This document shows positions 36,829-45,614 of a DNA stretch of 64,000 nt, piece by piece (the stretch's first letter is position 1; each line of letters starts with the position of its first letter). Position numbers and translations under genes: made by a program. Under the pieces are notes generated by a model. It saw only the letters and a list, made by a program, of their open reading frames with translations. It had not been told where the DNA came from and ran no database searches. This stretch comes from Mongoliitalea lutea (GTDB lineage: Bacteria > Bacteroidota > Bacteroidia > Cytophagales > Cyclobacteriaceae), in NCBI RefSeq assembly GCF_014652135.1, contig NZ_BMYF01000005.1, forward strand, positions 62,001 to 126,000. The letters run 5' to 3'.

Positions 36829-37879
36829 CCGTTAATTTATCCTCCAAAAGCATGAACAGGCGCTCCTGCAGCAATTGCTGATCGGACGCGTCGAAAGTTG
36901 GCATCATTGGCAAGGCAAAAATCGGAATTTCTTCCAAAAATTCACTAAATGCCTGCACATTAAGTTTGGTTACATCCTTTTCTGTAGTCAAAAGGACCCA
37001 ATCAGGGTTTTTCTTCCACTTTTCAGCAAGCATTCGTAAGTCTGATATGGAGTACTTATGATGATCTCCAAACGTCACAACTTCCTCTAAGGTATACCGT
37101 TCCTCCACTTCTTTTTTCAATACCGTATCATCCGCAATTCCTGACACCAACAGCACCTTTCCTGTCCATGATTGAGCAGCCCTTGAAACCGGATAAGGTT
37201 CACCGTATTGCAGACTGCTAAACAACACAGGTGTATCTTGATTGTTTGTATACTTACAGATTTCATCCCGAAAGCGAGCTTTTTCAACCATAGACAGATT
37301 ACTTGGACATTTGGTTACTACCACCACGTCTGCTCGTTGAGCTCCTTGTCTATTTTCACGTAATGTACCCAAAGGAATCACATGGTCTTCAAAAAACGGC
37401 TGTTGATAGGTCGTCAGTAGCACGTATGCATCTGCTTTTACATAGCGATGTTGGAAAGCATCATCCAAGAGAATGATATCCGTCTCAGGCCGCAAAGCGA
37501 TCAACTCAGGAATCGCCATGACCCGCTGCTCTCCTACTGCCACGCTAACACTTTTACCAAACTTGGAGTAAATCTGAAATGGTTCGTCTCCGATTTGCTG
37601 GGCACTAGATGACTCACCGGCAAGAATAAACCCTCTCGTTTGCCTCCCATACCCCCTACTCAGCACAGCTAACCGATAGTTTCCCTGAAGCAATCGGATT
37701 AGAAACTCGATCATAGGCGTTTTACCCGTACCTCCCCAACTCAAGTTTCCTACTGCGATACTGGGAACAGCAAAGGAAATCATCTTCTTTTTCCCTGTAT
37801 CAAAACGATGATTCCTATAGGCCGTAGCCTTATCATACAGCTTGGATAAAAGATAGAGCAAGGGATTATATGTGGGCAT
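36812..37879 (-). CDS. lpxK: Tetraacyldisaccharide 4'-kinase
   Basis: LpxK phosphorylates the 4' position of the lipid A disaccharide at the inner face of the inner membrane. The 355 residues have the Walker A motif GNLSWGGTGKTP (44-55) preceded by an N-terminal membrane-associated helix (LLYLLSKLYDKATAYRN), then VLSRGYGR and LLDDAFQHR, all typical of the family. It is the first gene of a leftward run with the porin and miaE. The shared region with the divergent Nif3-like gene is only about 47 bases. Confidence 0.92.
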   Translation of the reverse strand: MPTYNPLLYLLSKLYDKATAYRNHRFDTGKKKMISFAVPSIAVGNLSWGGTGKTPMIEFLIRLLQGNYRLAVLSRGYGRQTRGFILAGESSSAQQIGDEPFQIYSKFGKSVSVAVGEQRVMAIPELIALRPETDIILLDDAFQHRYVKADAYVLLTTYQQPFFEDHVIPLGTLRENRQGAQRADVVVVTKCPSNLSMVEKARFRDEICKYTNNQDTPVLFSSLQYGEPYPVSRAAQSWTGKVLLVSGIADDTVLKKEVEERYTLEEVVTFGDHHKYSISDLRMLAEKWKKNPDWVLLTTEKDVTKLNVQAFSEFLEEIPIFALPMMPTFDASDQQLLQERLFMLLEDKLTDGEAN

Positions 37880-37893
37880 TAGGGAATTTTAAG

Positions 37894-37901
37894 TACTTTT
37901 G
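37894..37901 (+). promoter_or_regulatory. -7 promoter box of the Nif3-like gene, decides its start
   Basis: TACTTTTG matches TAnnTTTG exactly; a degenerate TGTG lies 20 bases upstream. The ATG at 37903 would begin two bases after this box, at or before the transcription start, so the ATG at 37927 is the better start codon. Confidence 0.5.
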
Positions 37902-37926
37902 AATGAAACAAAGAAAAGAAAAATAT

Positions 37927-39027
37927 ATGGCATATACGATTCGGGAAGTTGTTTCTTACTTGGAGCAAATTGCGCCTCCTGCTTACCAGGAGTCTTATGA
38001 TAATGCACAATTAATAACTGGCAATCCTCAGGCTGTGGTTCAAGGCATCCTTTGTACCTTAGATGCTACGGAGGAAGTAGTTCAAGAAGCTATAGCATTG
38101 GGCTGTAATATGATTGTTGCCCATCACCCCATCGTATTCAAAGGTCTCAAAAGCTTTACAGGCAGAAATTACGTAGAGCGTACCATAATTCTAGCCATCA
38201 AGCATGATATTGCGATTTATGCGATCCATACAAATTTGGATCATGTAGCTCATGGAGTCAATAAAAAAATATGTGATTTGCTTGGTTTGGAGAAGACCAA
38301 AATATTGGCACCGAAAAAAGGTATTCTTTCCAAGTTGGTCACCTTTGTTCCGAAAAATGCTACAGAACAAGTCTTGCAAGCGCTCTTTGCTGCTGGAGCC
38401 GGAGAAATTGGAGAATATTCCTCCTGTAGCTTTTTACTGGATGGCACAGGAACCTTTACACCTTCTCAAAAAGCTAATCCGCATATTGGCAGCCCAGGAA
38501 AGCCTCATGAGGAACCTGAAACTCGCATAGAAGTATTGCTACCGTCTCATGTTGAACGACAGGTTTTAAGTGCACTCAAACTGGCACATCCTTACGAAGA
38601 AGTCGCTTATTACATGCAATCACTTGAAAATGAACATCAAGAAGTTGGCGCTGGTATGGTGGGTGAGTTAGCAGTCCCCATGAGTGGGGAAGCTTTTTTA
38701 GTACACTTAAAGCAATCAATGGACTTAAAAGTAGTTAAGCACACCAAACTTTTGGCTAAAGAAGTATCCAAAGTAGTTGTATGTGGAGGCGCAGGCATTT
38801 TCTTACTTTCTCAAGCAAAAAAATCTGGTGCTCAATTTTTTATAACATCTGATGTAAAATACCACGAATTCTTTGATGCTGAAAATCAGATTGTTATTTG
38901 TGATATTGGACATTACGAAAGTGAAATCTACACAAAAGAATTATTGGCAGACATATTGTCGCAAAAATTTACTAATATTGCACTCTATTTGACAAAAGTA
39001 GTTACGAATCCCATAACTTACATATAG
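37927..39027 (+). CDS. Nif3-like dinuclear metal-centre protein (YbgI/YqfO family)
   Basis: The protein has 366 residues from ATG 37927 (MAYTIREVVSYLEQIAPP). It has the split architecture of the longer family members: two Nif3 halves enclosing an inserted domain of about 100 residues (roughly 130-230, including GAGEIGEYSSCSF). Metal-site motifs are AHHPIVFKGL and IHTNLDHVAHGVN in the first half and DIGHYESEIYTKEL in the second. Members form hexamers with two metal ions; the reaction is not settled. It is followed three bases after its stop by a zinc-ribbon protein gene, a very common pairing in Bacteroidota. Confidence 0.88.
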   Translation: MAYTIREVVSYLEQIAPPAYQESYDNAQLITGNPQAVVQGILCTLDATEEVVQEAIALGCNMIVAHHPIVFKGLKSFTGRNYVERTIILAIKHDIAIYAIHTNLDHVAHGVNKKICDLLGLEKTKILAPKKGILSKLVTFVPKNATEQVLQALFAAGAGEIGEYSSCSFLLDGTGTFTPSQKANPHIGSPGKPHEEPETRIEVLLPSHVERQVLSALKLAHPYEEVAYYMQSLENEHQEVGAGMVGELAVPMSGEAFLVHLKQSMDLKVVKHTKLLAKEVSKVVVCGGAGIFLLSQAKKSGAQFFITSDVKYHEFFDAENQIVICDIGHYESEIYTKELLADILSQKFTNIALYLTKVVTNPITYI

Positions 39028-39030
39028 TAC

Positions 39031-39801
39031 ATGGAAAGTACAGTTGCACAGAAGCTTGAAGCCTTATTAAACCTTCAGAAAATAGATTCCAGACTTGACG
39101 CGATTTTTAAAGTTAGAGGTGCTCTACCAGAAGAAGTTCAAGACCTAGAAGATGAAATAGCCGGATACGAGACAAGATTGGATAAATTCCAGTCTGACAT
39201 CCAAATGCTTGACGAGGACATCAAACGATTCAAAGAGAATATCAAAGAATCGGAGAAGTTGATCAAAAAGTACACCGAGCAGCAGATGAACGTCAGAAAC
39301 AACAGAGAGTATGACGCCATCACCAAAGAATTGGAGCTTCAAGATTTGGAAATCCAGGTTTCTAAAAAGAAAATCGGAGAAGCACAGGCCAAAATTGAAC
39401 AGAAAAATACGGATGTCGAAGCTTTGAAAGAAGTATTGAAAGACAGACAAAAGGATTTGGATGGGAAGAAAGGGGAATTGGATACCATCGTTGCAGAAAG
39501 TGAGGCCGAAGAAGCTAAATTAAACAACGAGAAGGAAAAAGCTTCCAAAAAAATTGAAGAAAGATTACTGAAATCTTATACCAAAATCAGACAAAACGCG
39601 AAAAACGGCTTGGCTGTAGTGATGGTTAAAAGAAATGCTTGCGGCGGTTGCTTCAACGTAGTACCTCCACAACGACAGGCAGATATCAGAGAAAAGAAAA
39701 AATTGATTGTTTGTGAACATTGCGGTCGAATCTTCGCTGGTGTAGAAGATGAGGTGGAAGAAGAAGCAACAACCAAGAAAAAAAGAAGCAGTAGAGCTTA
39801 A
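39031..39801 (+). CDS. Coiled-coil zinc-ribbon protein (CT398-like)
   Basis: The 256-residue protein consists of a long Glu/Lys-rich coiled coil (about 5-195) and a C-terminal C4 zinc ribbon with C204-x2-C207 (CGGC) and C228-x2-C231 (CEHC), then an acidic and Lys/Arg-rich tail. This matches the zf-RING_7 / CT398 family, proposed to bind nucleic acid or flagellar/secretion partners in other phyla; here the role is unknown. It is tightly linked to the Nif3-like gene upstream, so a shared function is likely. A strong terminator follows. Confidence 0.87.
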   Translation: MESTVAQKLEALLNLQKIDSRLDAIFKVRGALPEEVQDLEDEIAGYETRLDKFQSDIQMLDEDIKRFKENIKESEKLIKKYTEQQMNVRNNREYDAITKELELQDLEIQVSKKKIGEAQAKIEQKNTDVEALKEVLKDRQKDLDGKKGELDTIVAESEAEEAKLNNEKEKASKKIEERLLKSYTKIRQNAKNGLAVVMVKRNACGGCFNVVPPQRQADIREKKKLIVCEHCGRIFAGVEDEVEEEATTKKKRSSRA

Positions 39802-39803
39802 TA

Positions 39804-39837
39804 ATAAAACCCGGAAATTCCGGGTTTTATTTTTTTG
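39804..39837 (+). terminator. Intrinsic terminator after the zinc-ribbon gene
   Basis: Stem ATAAAACCCGG/CCGGGTTTTAT with a 5-base loop (39804-39830), followed by seven T residues. Confidence 0.88.
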
Positions 39838-39885
39838 TGCAAACAGTTTTTTGGAAAGTTCGTTAAACTTTCATAAGTTTCTAAC

Positions 39886-40308
39886 ATGAAAAGGTTTACA
39901 CTCACCATCGTATGTATCTTAATGATGACTTCGGTATTTGCAAATGATCCGGGAGAGAAGACTTTTTTGATACTTTTTGATAAAGCCGAACTCAAAGAAA
40001 ATAAAACAAGCACGGCATATATAGAACTGAGTTTGATGAATATCTTCAAGACAAAGTCCTATGCAGGAAATTCGGATGCAGCTATTTTAGTAAAAGTACC
40101 TTTTGGCAATATAGATAAACGTCAATTAGGAGACTTTTTCATTCGAGTAAATGCTTCAAAAATCACTCCTTTAGATGAAATAGCCTTTCAAATCATCGAT
40201 ATGGATGAAAACAAAGCTATTTTCAATGCCATGTACGCGAGTTTGGAAGAGAAGCTCAACAAAACCAAGAAAAACGGAAAAACCACCAAAGCAGTTGCTA
40301 CACCTTAA
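39886..40308 (+). CDS. Small secreted protein of unknown function
   Basis: I do not recognise this 140-residue protein. It begins with a signal peptide (MKRFTLTIVCILMMTSVFAN). The mature part looks like a small alpha/beta or beta domain (DPGEKTFLILFDKAELKENK, AILVKVPFGNIDKRQLGDFF) with a Lys-rich C-terminal helix. There is no lipobox, no Cys in the mature part and no membrane segment. It stands alone between a terminator and a convergent histidine phosphatase gene, which it overlaps by 11 bases at the 3' end. Confidence 0.7.
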   Translation: MKRFTLTIVCILMMTSVFANDPGEKTFLILFDKAELKENKTSTAYIELSLMNIFKTKSYAGNSDAAILVKVPFGNIDKRQLGDFFIRVNASKITPLDEIAFQIIDMDENKAIFNAMYASLEEKLNKTKKNGKTTKAVATP

Positions 40309-40915
40309 AGTGAGCTCCTGAATTATATTTTTCTACCACAAATGTGCCGCTTTCATGTCTATGAAGCAGGTATAATCCTAAGTTTTGATGTTGAAAAACA
40401 TCCATGTACCTCAAATCCAATCTCAAAAGTACAGCCATTAAAATGCGGATGGCTCGCCCATGCATACAAATCAAAAGTGTTTCACCTGGCTGTGAAAAAA
40501 TATAATCCATCCCACGTTGCAGGCGTTCCGCTACTTGTATAGGGCTTTCCCCTCCATCAATCGCATAATTCAAGTCGCCGATAGACCATCTATGCAGCAT
40601 GTAGTGATAATATTGATGTTCGGAAGGAGTCATGGGCACACCTTCATACTTTCCCCAAGAAATCTCATTCAGATCAGGGATAGACTCAGAAGGAATCCCT
40701 AAATCCAAAAAACCTTGAATAGACTGCTTGGTTCTTTGCAGGCCTGTGTAATACACTTTATCAAAAGGAACATCCTTACAATACTCAAAAAAAGCCTGAG
40801 CTTGGGCAAGTCCTGTCTCATTTAAGGGTGCATCTATCCCACTTCCCTGCACTACTCCTTTCAAATTGTAATCTGTTTGTCCGTGTCGGACCAAGTAAAT
40901 TTTTTTGCTCGGCAA
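40298..40915 (-). CDS. Histidine phosphatase family protein
   Basis: The 205-residue protein belongs to the phosphoglycerate-mutase-like branch 1: the phospho-acceptor motif LVRHGQT (H11 in RHG at 10-12), the Arg of the GLQRTKQS segment, an acidic EISWGKYEG motif and the second catalytic His in LLICMHGRAIR. The substrate may be a small phosphate ester; alpha-ribazole phosphatase-like or general phosphatase roles are possible. No ATG fits the conserved N-terminus, and translation appears to begin at a TTG (complement of 40913-40915). It is divergent from the menaquinone operon, 53 bases away. Confidence 0.82.
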   Translation of the reverse strand: MPSKKIYLVRHGQTDYNLKGVVQGSGIDAPLNETGLAQAQAFFEYCKDVPFDKVYYTGLQRTKQSIQGFLDLGIPSESIPDLNEISWGKYEGVPMTPSEHQYYHYMLHRWSIGDLNYAIDGGESPIQVAERLQRGMDYIFSQPGETLLICMHGRAIRILMAVLLRLDLRYMDVFQHQNLGLYLLHRHESGTFVVEKYNSGAHFKV

Positions 40916-40968
40916 GATTCTTTATTTTTGTTTGATATCCCAAAGAAAAGAGTTTTAGCTGAGAATAC

Positions 40969-41391
40969 ATGATATTTCCCCCGAACATTGCATTAGACAC
41001 CCTCAATAATTGGGGGAAAAATACTATGACAGATTTTTTAGATATTCAGTTTACTGCCATTGGAGCTGATTATTTAGAAGCCATTATGCCTGTAACAGAA
41101 CGAACCAAACAGCCTTTGGGACTGTTACATGGTGGTGCCAATGTAGTATTGGCAGAAACCTTAGGAAGTGTCGCTGCAACCTTGACGGTAAATCCTCAAA
41201 CGCATTATTGTGTAGGACTGGAAATAAACGCTAACCACATAAAATCCGTAAGAGATGGACATGTGAAGGGAATCACCAAGCCCATTCATTTGGGCAAAAA
41301 AACACAAATCTGGGAAATTAAAATTTATACAGCCTCTGGAGATTTGAGCTGCATCAGCAGAATTACAATGGCTGTTATGGAAAAGAAATAA
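40969..41391 (+). CDS. Hotdog-fold thioesterase, probably 1,4-dihydroxy-2-naphthoyl-CoA hydrolase (MenI-like)
   Basis: The 140-residue protein is a PaaI/YbdB-type hotdog thioesterase: the central helix region GLLHGGANVVLAETLGS carries the catalytic-type Glu, and the later strand holds HIKSVRDGHVKG. In this family the protein releases CoA from an acyl-CoA. Its position two bases before menF, with menD next, makes the menaquinone-pathway thioesterase (MenI) the best reading, though the broad hotdog family prevents certainty from sequence alone. Probable first gene of the operon. Confidence 0.78.
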   Translation: MIFPPNIALDTLNNWGKNTMTDFLDIQFTAIGADYLEAIMPVTERTKQPLGLLHGGANVVLAETLGSVAATLTVNPQTHYCVGLEINANHIKSVRDGHVKGITKPIHLGKKTQIWEIKIYTASGDLSCISRITMAVMEKK

Positions 41392-41392
41392 C

Positions 41393-42607
41393 ATGCAGAC
41401 TTCAATCATACATCAGTCCTTGGACTTGGATGAACTTTTGGGGAGACTTATAGCAGAACATCTACAGGATGATAATCAGTTAGCCATTTGGAGGTTTCCA
41501 AAATCCAATGTGTTGCATGTATTGATTGATACTACCAAAAACATCAAACGGGTTTCATTAGATTTAGAAGAGCTTCCTTCCGGTTTTATCGTACACCCTT
41601 TTGAAGATCAGGTGGACCAAAAGGCTTATTTTTTGGAGGCGAGTAATTATTTCACCATACAATTAAATGTCCCTCTGGAAGAACAGGAGGCTCCCTATTT
41701 CGAAGAGAAAAGCATAAAGGATCCACAAACCATTCATGAACTCATAAGAAAATCGTTTGCTTCCATCAATTCCTCCGGTGAATCGATAGAAGATATTGCT
41801 TATACCAAAGAGGACTTTATTGATTTAGTAGAAAAAGGTATTGAAACTATCCGCGAGGGTAAGCTCAGCAAAATTGTACCTGCCAAGTTAAAAAGACTCC
41901 CCTTATCGGAGGACTTTAATTTAATCACTTCTCTCCACCGATTACTGGAAAGTTACCCCAATGCCTTTATCAACTTCTTTCACATCCCTGGTATCGGTAC
42001 TTGGATTGGAGCTTCACCGGAAACACTCATTCAGACAAAAGGCAAAGAATTCTACACCATGTCTTTGGCAGGAACCCAAAAAGCACAAGGAGACAATCCA
42101 ATTAAAAATGCCGCATGGACACAAAAAGAAATTGAAGAACAGGCTTTGGTCAGTCGGTACATTGTGGATTGCTTCAAAAAAATACGTTTACGGGAATATA
42201 GCGAGCAAGGTCCGAAAACAGTCATTGCCGGGAATTTGCTCCACTTGAGATCCGATTTTACAGTGGACATGGAAGCCACGAACTTTCCTCAATTGGGTTC
42301 TGTGATGTTGAAGCTTTTGCATCCAACTTCTGCAGTTTGTGGAATGCCAAGAAAAGAGGCCTTTGAATTCCTTCGAACACATGAACGCTTTAACCGTTCT
42401 CTATTTGCCGGATTTATTGGACCTGTAAATATGGACGGAGAAACAAGAATATTCGTTAATCTACGAACAGCTAGATTATTGGAAAAAGAAGCTTTACTAT
42501 ATGCAGGAGCAGGAGTCACGGAAGACTCTAACCCTGAAAAAGAATGGGAAGAAACAGAAATGAAGTGTGATATCATCGGTAACTTCTTAAAAACCTCAAA
42601 GGCTTGA
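41393..42607 (+). CDS. menF: Isochorismate synthase (menaquinone pathway)
   Basis: MenF converts chorismate to isochorismate, the first committed menaquinone step. The 404 residues show the chorismate-binding enzyme core: KLSKIVPAKLKRL, GIGTWIGASPETLIQ, MSLAGTQKAQG, HPTSAVCGMPRKEAF and AGFIGPVNMDGETRIFVNLR. This is an isochorismate rather than an anthranilate-type synthase, judged by the menD neighbour and the LAGT segment. It overlaps menD by four bases (TTGA), which indicates translational coupling. Confidence 0.92.
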   Translation: MQTSIIHQSLDLDELLGRLIAEHLQDDNQLAIWRFPKSNVLHVLIDTTKNIKRVSLDLEELPSGFIVHPFEDQVDQKAYFLEASNYFTIQLNVPLEEQEAPYFEEKSIKDPQTIHELIRKSFASINSSGESIEDIAYTKEDFIDLVEKGIETIREGKLSKIVPAKLKRLPLSEDFNLITSLHRLLESYPNAFINFFHIPGIGTWIGASPETLIQTKGKEFYTMSLAGTQKAQGDNPIKNAAWTQKEIEEQALVSRYIVDCFKKIRLREYSEQGPKTVIAGNLLHLRSDFTVDMEATNFPQLGSVMLKLLHPTSAVCGMPRKEAFEFLRTHERFNRSLFAGFIGPVNMDGETRIFVNLRTARLLEKEALLYAGAGVTEDSNPEKEWEETEMKCDIIGNFLKTSKA

Positions 42608-44286
42608 TCTTACAACCTATACTTGACCTCGTCAGCATTTGCGCTGCTCAAGGAATTACGGATGCCGTATTATCTCCCGGGTCCAGATGCGCACCACTCA
42701 CATTGGCATTTGCACGTCACCCTGATATTCAAGTGAAAACAATCTCTGATGAGCGTGCTGCGGCATTTATCGCTATGGGAATGGCACAGCAACAAGAAGT
42801 CCCAACCGTTTTGGTATGTACTTCAGGTTCGGCAGCCTACAATTATGCACCGGCCATTGCAGAGGCTTTTTTTCAGCAAATTCCTCTACTCGTATTGACA
42901 GCGGACAGACCGCCTGAATGGATTGATCAATGGGATGGACAAACTATCAGACAGCAGGAGATTTTCGGTAAGCATATCAAAGCCTCCTATCAGTTTCCAG
43001 ATGACTTCCATCATCCGGATAAAGTTTGGCATGCCCATAGAATCGTCAGAGAAGCTATCCTTAACGCGCAGGAGTTCCCAATGGGACCAGTGCATATCAA
43101 CATTCCCCTTCGGGAGCCTTTTTACCCAAACAAGGATGAAGCTTTTGACTTCAAGGAATTTAAAAAATTTGAAGTCATTGAAGGGAAGCGAACACTCAGC
43201 GATCAACAAGCCGCATACTTGCAATCGCAGTTGGAATCCTACCAAAAAATCTTAATTCTTTGCGGACAGCAAAGACCAAGTGTAGACGTTCATCGGGCAC
43301 TAGAAGAAGTCATTCAGTCCAAAAGTGCGGTGGTGGTCTCCGATACCATTGCCAACTGTCAAGTGGATGGTACGATTTGTTTCCATGACCATTTTACAGT
43401 TTTTGAGCCATTAGTTGATTCACTTCAACCAGATTTGATTATCAGTTTTGGAAAAAGTATCATCTCCAAAAATCTTAAGCTTTTCCTAAGAAAATCTGAT
43501 GCCCGTCATTGGCACATCAGCCCAAATGGATATGTACCGGATACTTTTCAGAAGCTTTCCACTGTGGTCAGAGGAGATGTTGCCGAAGTTCTCAGATTAG
43601 TGAAAACTAGAGGAGAAAAAGCTACTCATTTCATCCAAGCATGGACTAATATCGACCAATTGATTGGAAGTAGACTACCGGTTTTCTTGAAAGCAGCTCC
43701 TTTTGGAGAGTTTAATGCGCTACAAAAAATACTTCAGGAGATCCCTGCGGATTCCATCATCCACGTTGCCAATAGCATGGCTGTGCGCTATCTCAATTTT
43801 CTTGGACCGAGAAAACAGGAAATTGTAGCTAACCGTGGCACATCAGGTATTGATGGTAGTAATAGCACCTCCGTAGGTTGTGCATTGACCACAGATAAGT
43901 TCGTTACTCTTCTCACTGGAGACATGGCATTCTTCTATGACCGCAATGCCTTTTGGCACAATTACTCTACTCCAAACCTACGCATCATTGTATTCAACAA
44001 CCACGCAGGAGGGATTTTCCGCTTGATCGATGGTCCTGCCAATCAACCTGAGTTGGAGGAATTCTTTGAAACCAAACAATCCCTAGATGCAAAGAATCTT
44101 TGTGAAGAATTTGGAATGGACTACTATGCTGTGATGGACAATCCAACCTTGGAAAACAGCCTCCAAGGCTTCTACACTCCAAGCACTCATCCAAAACTCA
44201 TCGAGGTTTTTTCGGAAAGTGTTACAAATGCAGAAATTCTGAAGGAGATTAAAGGGAGGATTCGGAAGCTGGTGAGTGAGAAGTGA
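42604..44286 (+). CDS. menD: 2-succinyl-5-enolpyruvyl-6-hydroxy-3-cyclohexene-1-carboxylate synthase
   Basis: MenD is a thiamine-diphosphate enzyme that joins 2-oxoglutarate and isochorismate. The 560 residues show the family start (LDLVSICAAQGITDAVLSPG), the activating Glu region (TISDERAAAFIAMGMAQQ), the TPP-binding part (NRGTSGIDGSNSTSVGCAL, LTGDMAFFYDRNAFW) and FNNHAGGIFRLIDGP. Initiation is at a TTG that overlaps the menF stop by four bases. The last codons already run into the degenerate AGTGA-type repeat that fills the following spacer. The other men genes are not in the window. Confidence 0.93.
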   Translation: MILQPILDLVSICAAQGITDAVLSPGSRCAPLTLAFARHPDIQVKTISDERAAAFIAMGMAQQQEVPTVLVCTSGSAAYNYAPAIAEAFFQQIPLLVLTADRPPEWIDQWDGQTIRQQEIFGKHIKASYQFPDDFHHPDKVWHAHRIVREAILNAQEFPMGPVHINIPLREPFYPNKDEAFDFKEFKKFEVIEGKRTLSDQQAAYLQSQLESYQKILILCGQQRPSVDVHRALEEVIQSKSAVVVSDTIANCQVDGTICFHDHFTVFEPLVDSLQPDLIISFGKSIISKNLKLFLRKSDARHWHISPNGYVPDTFQKLSTVVRGDVAEVLRLVKTRGEKATHFIQAWTNIDQLIGSRLPVFLKAAPFGEFNALQKILQEIPADSIIHVANSMAVRYLNFLGPRKQEIVANRGTSGIDGSNSTSVGCALTTDKFVTLLTGDMAFFYDRNAFWHNYSTPNLRIIVFNNHAGGIFRLIDGPANQPELEEFFETKQSLDAKNLCEEFGMDYYAVMDNPTLENSLQGFYTPSTHPKLIEVFSESVTNAEILKEIKGRIRKLVSEK

Positions 44287-44360
44287 GCAATTGAGCGGTG
44301 AACAGTGAGCAGTGGGGAGTGAATAGTGAGTAGTGAACAGTGAGCGGGGAGCAGGAGGCA
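44272..44360 (+). repeat. Degenerate AGTGA(A/G)C minisatellite at the 3' end of menD
   Basis: From the last menD codons to about 44360 the sequence is a run of imperfect 7-8 base units such as AGTGAGC, GGTGAACAGTGAGCAGTG and AGTGAATAGTGAGTAGTG. It is not a CRISPR array, since there are no unique spacers. Related fragments recur near 44625-44648. Such tracts are found in spacers of some Cytophagales genomes. Confidence 0.65.
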
Positions 44361-44507
44361 CTGACAGGTGCATAATGCACAGTTGAGGAATAGAAATGAA
44401 AAATGATTTTATGTTCCTATGAAACTGCGGAAGTGGGTTCAGCTGTTAATTGTTAACATGTGAATCAGGAATTCAAATACCGCTTTCGTATTAAATACAC
44501 TGTTTTA

Positions 44508-44607
44508 TGGGTTTTTAACCCACGACAGTCATTGAAATTTAGAGAAAAATTTTGTCTGTATTTCCAAAGAATACACCCATCAATAGCCGTGGCTTTTAAG
44601 CCATGGC
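44508..44607. repeat. Twin-hairpin element, REP/MITE-like
   Basis: TGGGTT-TTT-AACCCA (44508-44522) and GCCGTGGCTT-TT-AAGCCATGGC (44586-44607, one G-T mismatch) bracket a unique middle of about 63 bases. The two hairpins of similar size at the ends suggest a small mobile or REP-type unit. Only one copy is present here, so mobility is not shown. Confidence 0.5.
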
Positions 44608-44796
44608 ATTGGGGATGAAGAGTTAACAGGTAGCAGTGAAGAGTGGGCAAACAGAAGTTGGTTGATGCACAATTAATTCTTAATTACCAGAATCTATACT
44701 TGGTTCTTCGTACTTTATACTTAGTACATTGTAGCGCAAAGTGATTAGTTGATTGAGTGATTAGTGTGTGAGTTGATAGACCTTATTCCGCTATCA

Positions 44797-44829
44797 AGAC
44801 CAAGCAGGTTTTAAAAACCTGCCTGGTCT
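44797..44829. repeat. REP-like hairpin
   Basis: AGACCA-A-GCAGGTTTT pairs with AAAACCTGC-C-TGGTCT around a single central A; only one pair mismatches. It lies 90 bases downstream of the leftward ABC gene end (44919) and could also help to terminate that transcript. Confidence 0.6.
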
Positions 44830-44918
44830 CTCTCCCTGATTAGATTCGAACGATCACAAAGCAACACTCTGCTTCAAATCCGCTAAATCTCCTATATCTG
44901 CGAGAACCTTCCACGAGC

Positions 44919-45614
44919 CTACGTTCCGAAGTAAGTATTCAACTCTTCCAGCATCTGCTCTTTCTCTTGAAGGTCTTTAATGATTTTTCCTTTTTCTAAT
45001 AAGACAATGCGATCGCAAATCTCAGTAACGTGATTTAGATCATGGCTGGAAATCAAAAATGTTGTATTGCTACGCTCTTTTTCCTGCAAGATAAACTTCT
45101 TCAATTTGACCTGTGAGCTAGGGTCCAAATTTTCAAAAGGCTCATCCAGATAGACTACCTCTGGATTCCCGATCATCGCCGCTGCGATACCAACTTTCTT
45201 CAAATTCCCCTTGGAAAGGTCTCGTATGTACTTCTTTTTTCCTACGATTTCATCGTTGAACAATTCTTCAAACTTGGCTAAATGATCCTGCATATCTGCA
45301 TCAGATAGCTTATGGATTTTTCGTAAGGTTTCGAAATATTCATCCGCAGTCAAGTAAGAAAGCAACATGTGCTCATCTAAAAAGGCACCAACTTTCCCTT
45401 TCCACTCTTCATGCTTGGCTACATTCAAATCATGCATACGAACCTCACCCGAAGTAGCTCTTACTAGGTCAAGCATGATGCGAAATAAAGTAGTTTTACC
45501 GGCTCCATTGTTACCTACTAAGCCAAAACACTCTCCTTGTGGAATAGTTAAACCTTCCACATCGAGGACTACGGCCTCCTTATATTGTTTTTTAAGTTCT
45601 ATTACCTGTATCAT
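44919..45614 (-). CDS. ABC transporter ATP-binding protein
   Basis: The 231-residue ATPase carries Walker A GNNGAGKTT, a Q-loop region near GAFLDEH, the signature LSKGNLKKVGIAAAMIG, Walker B VVYLDEPFENLD and the switch His in LISSHDLNHV. It energises an exporter or membrane-remodelling ABC system. It overlaps the upstream permease gene by four bases (ATGA) and is therefore its partner. The substrate is unknown. Confidence 0.9.
   Translation of the reverse strand: MIQVIELKKQYKEAVVLDVEGLTIPQGECFGLVGNNGAGKTTLFRIMLDLVRATSGEVRMHDLNVAKHEEWKGKVGAFLDEHMLLSYLTADEYFETLRKIHKLSDADMQDHLAKFEELFNDEIVGKKKYIRDLSKGNLKKVGIAAAMIGNPEVVYLDEPFENLDPSSQVKLKKFILQEKERSNTTFLISSHDLNHVTEICDRIVLLEKGKIIKDLQEKEQMLEELNTYFGT

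Larger units (their letters stand above)
44287..44918. other. Repeat-rich non-coding spacer
   Basis: This 632-base spacer holds no convincing gene. It contains a degenerate minisatellite (to about 44360), a unit with two short hairpins at 44508-44607, a second patch of AGTGA-like units (44609-44650), a TTGATTAGTG-like tract (about 44740-44775) and a long hairpin at 44797-44829. It looks like a landing ground for several small repeat families. Confidence 0.7.

Noticed and set aside
40904-40930. Promoter for the menaquinone operon (TTTG ... TATTTTTG)
   Set aside because: The -7 box matches, but the distance to the TTTG is only 15 bases, shorter than the 19-21 expected, so it is not listed as a promoter.
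44272-44360. Possible CRISPR array after menD
   Set aside because: Units are only 7-8 bases, degenerate and contiguous, with no spacers of constant length and no cas genes in the window.
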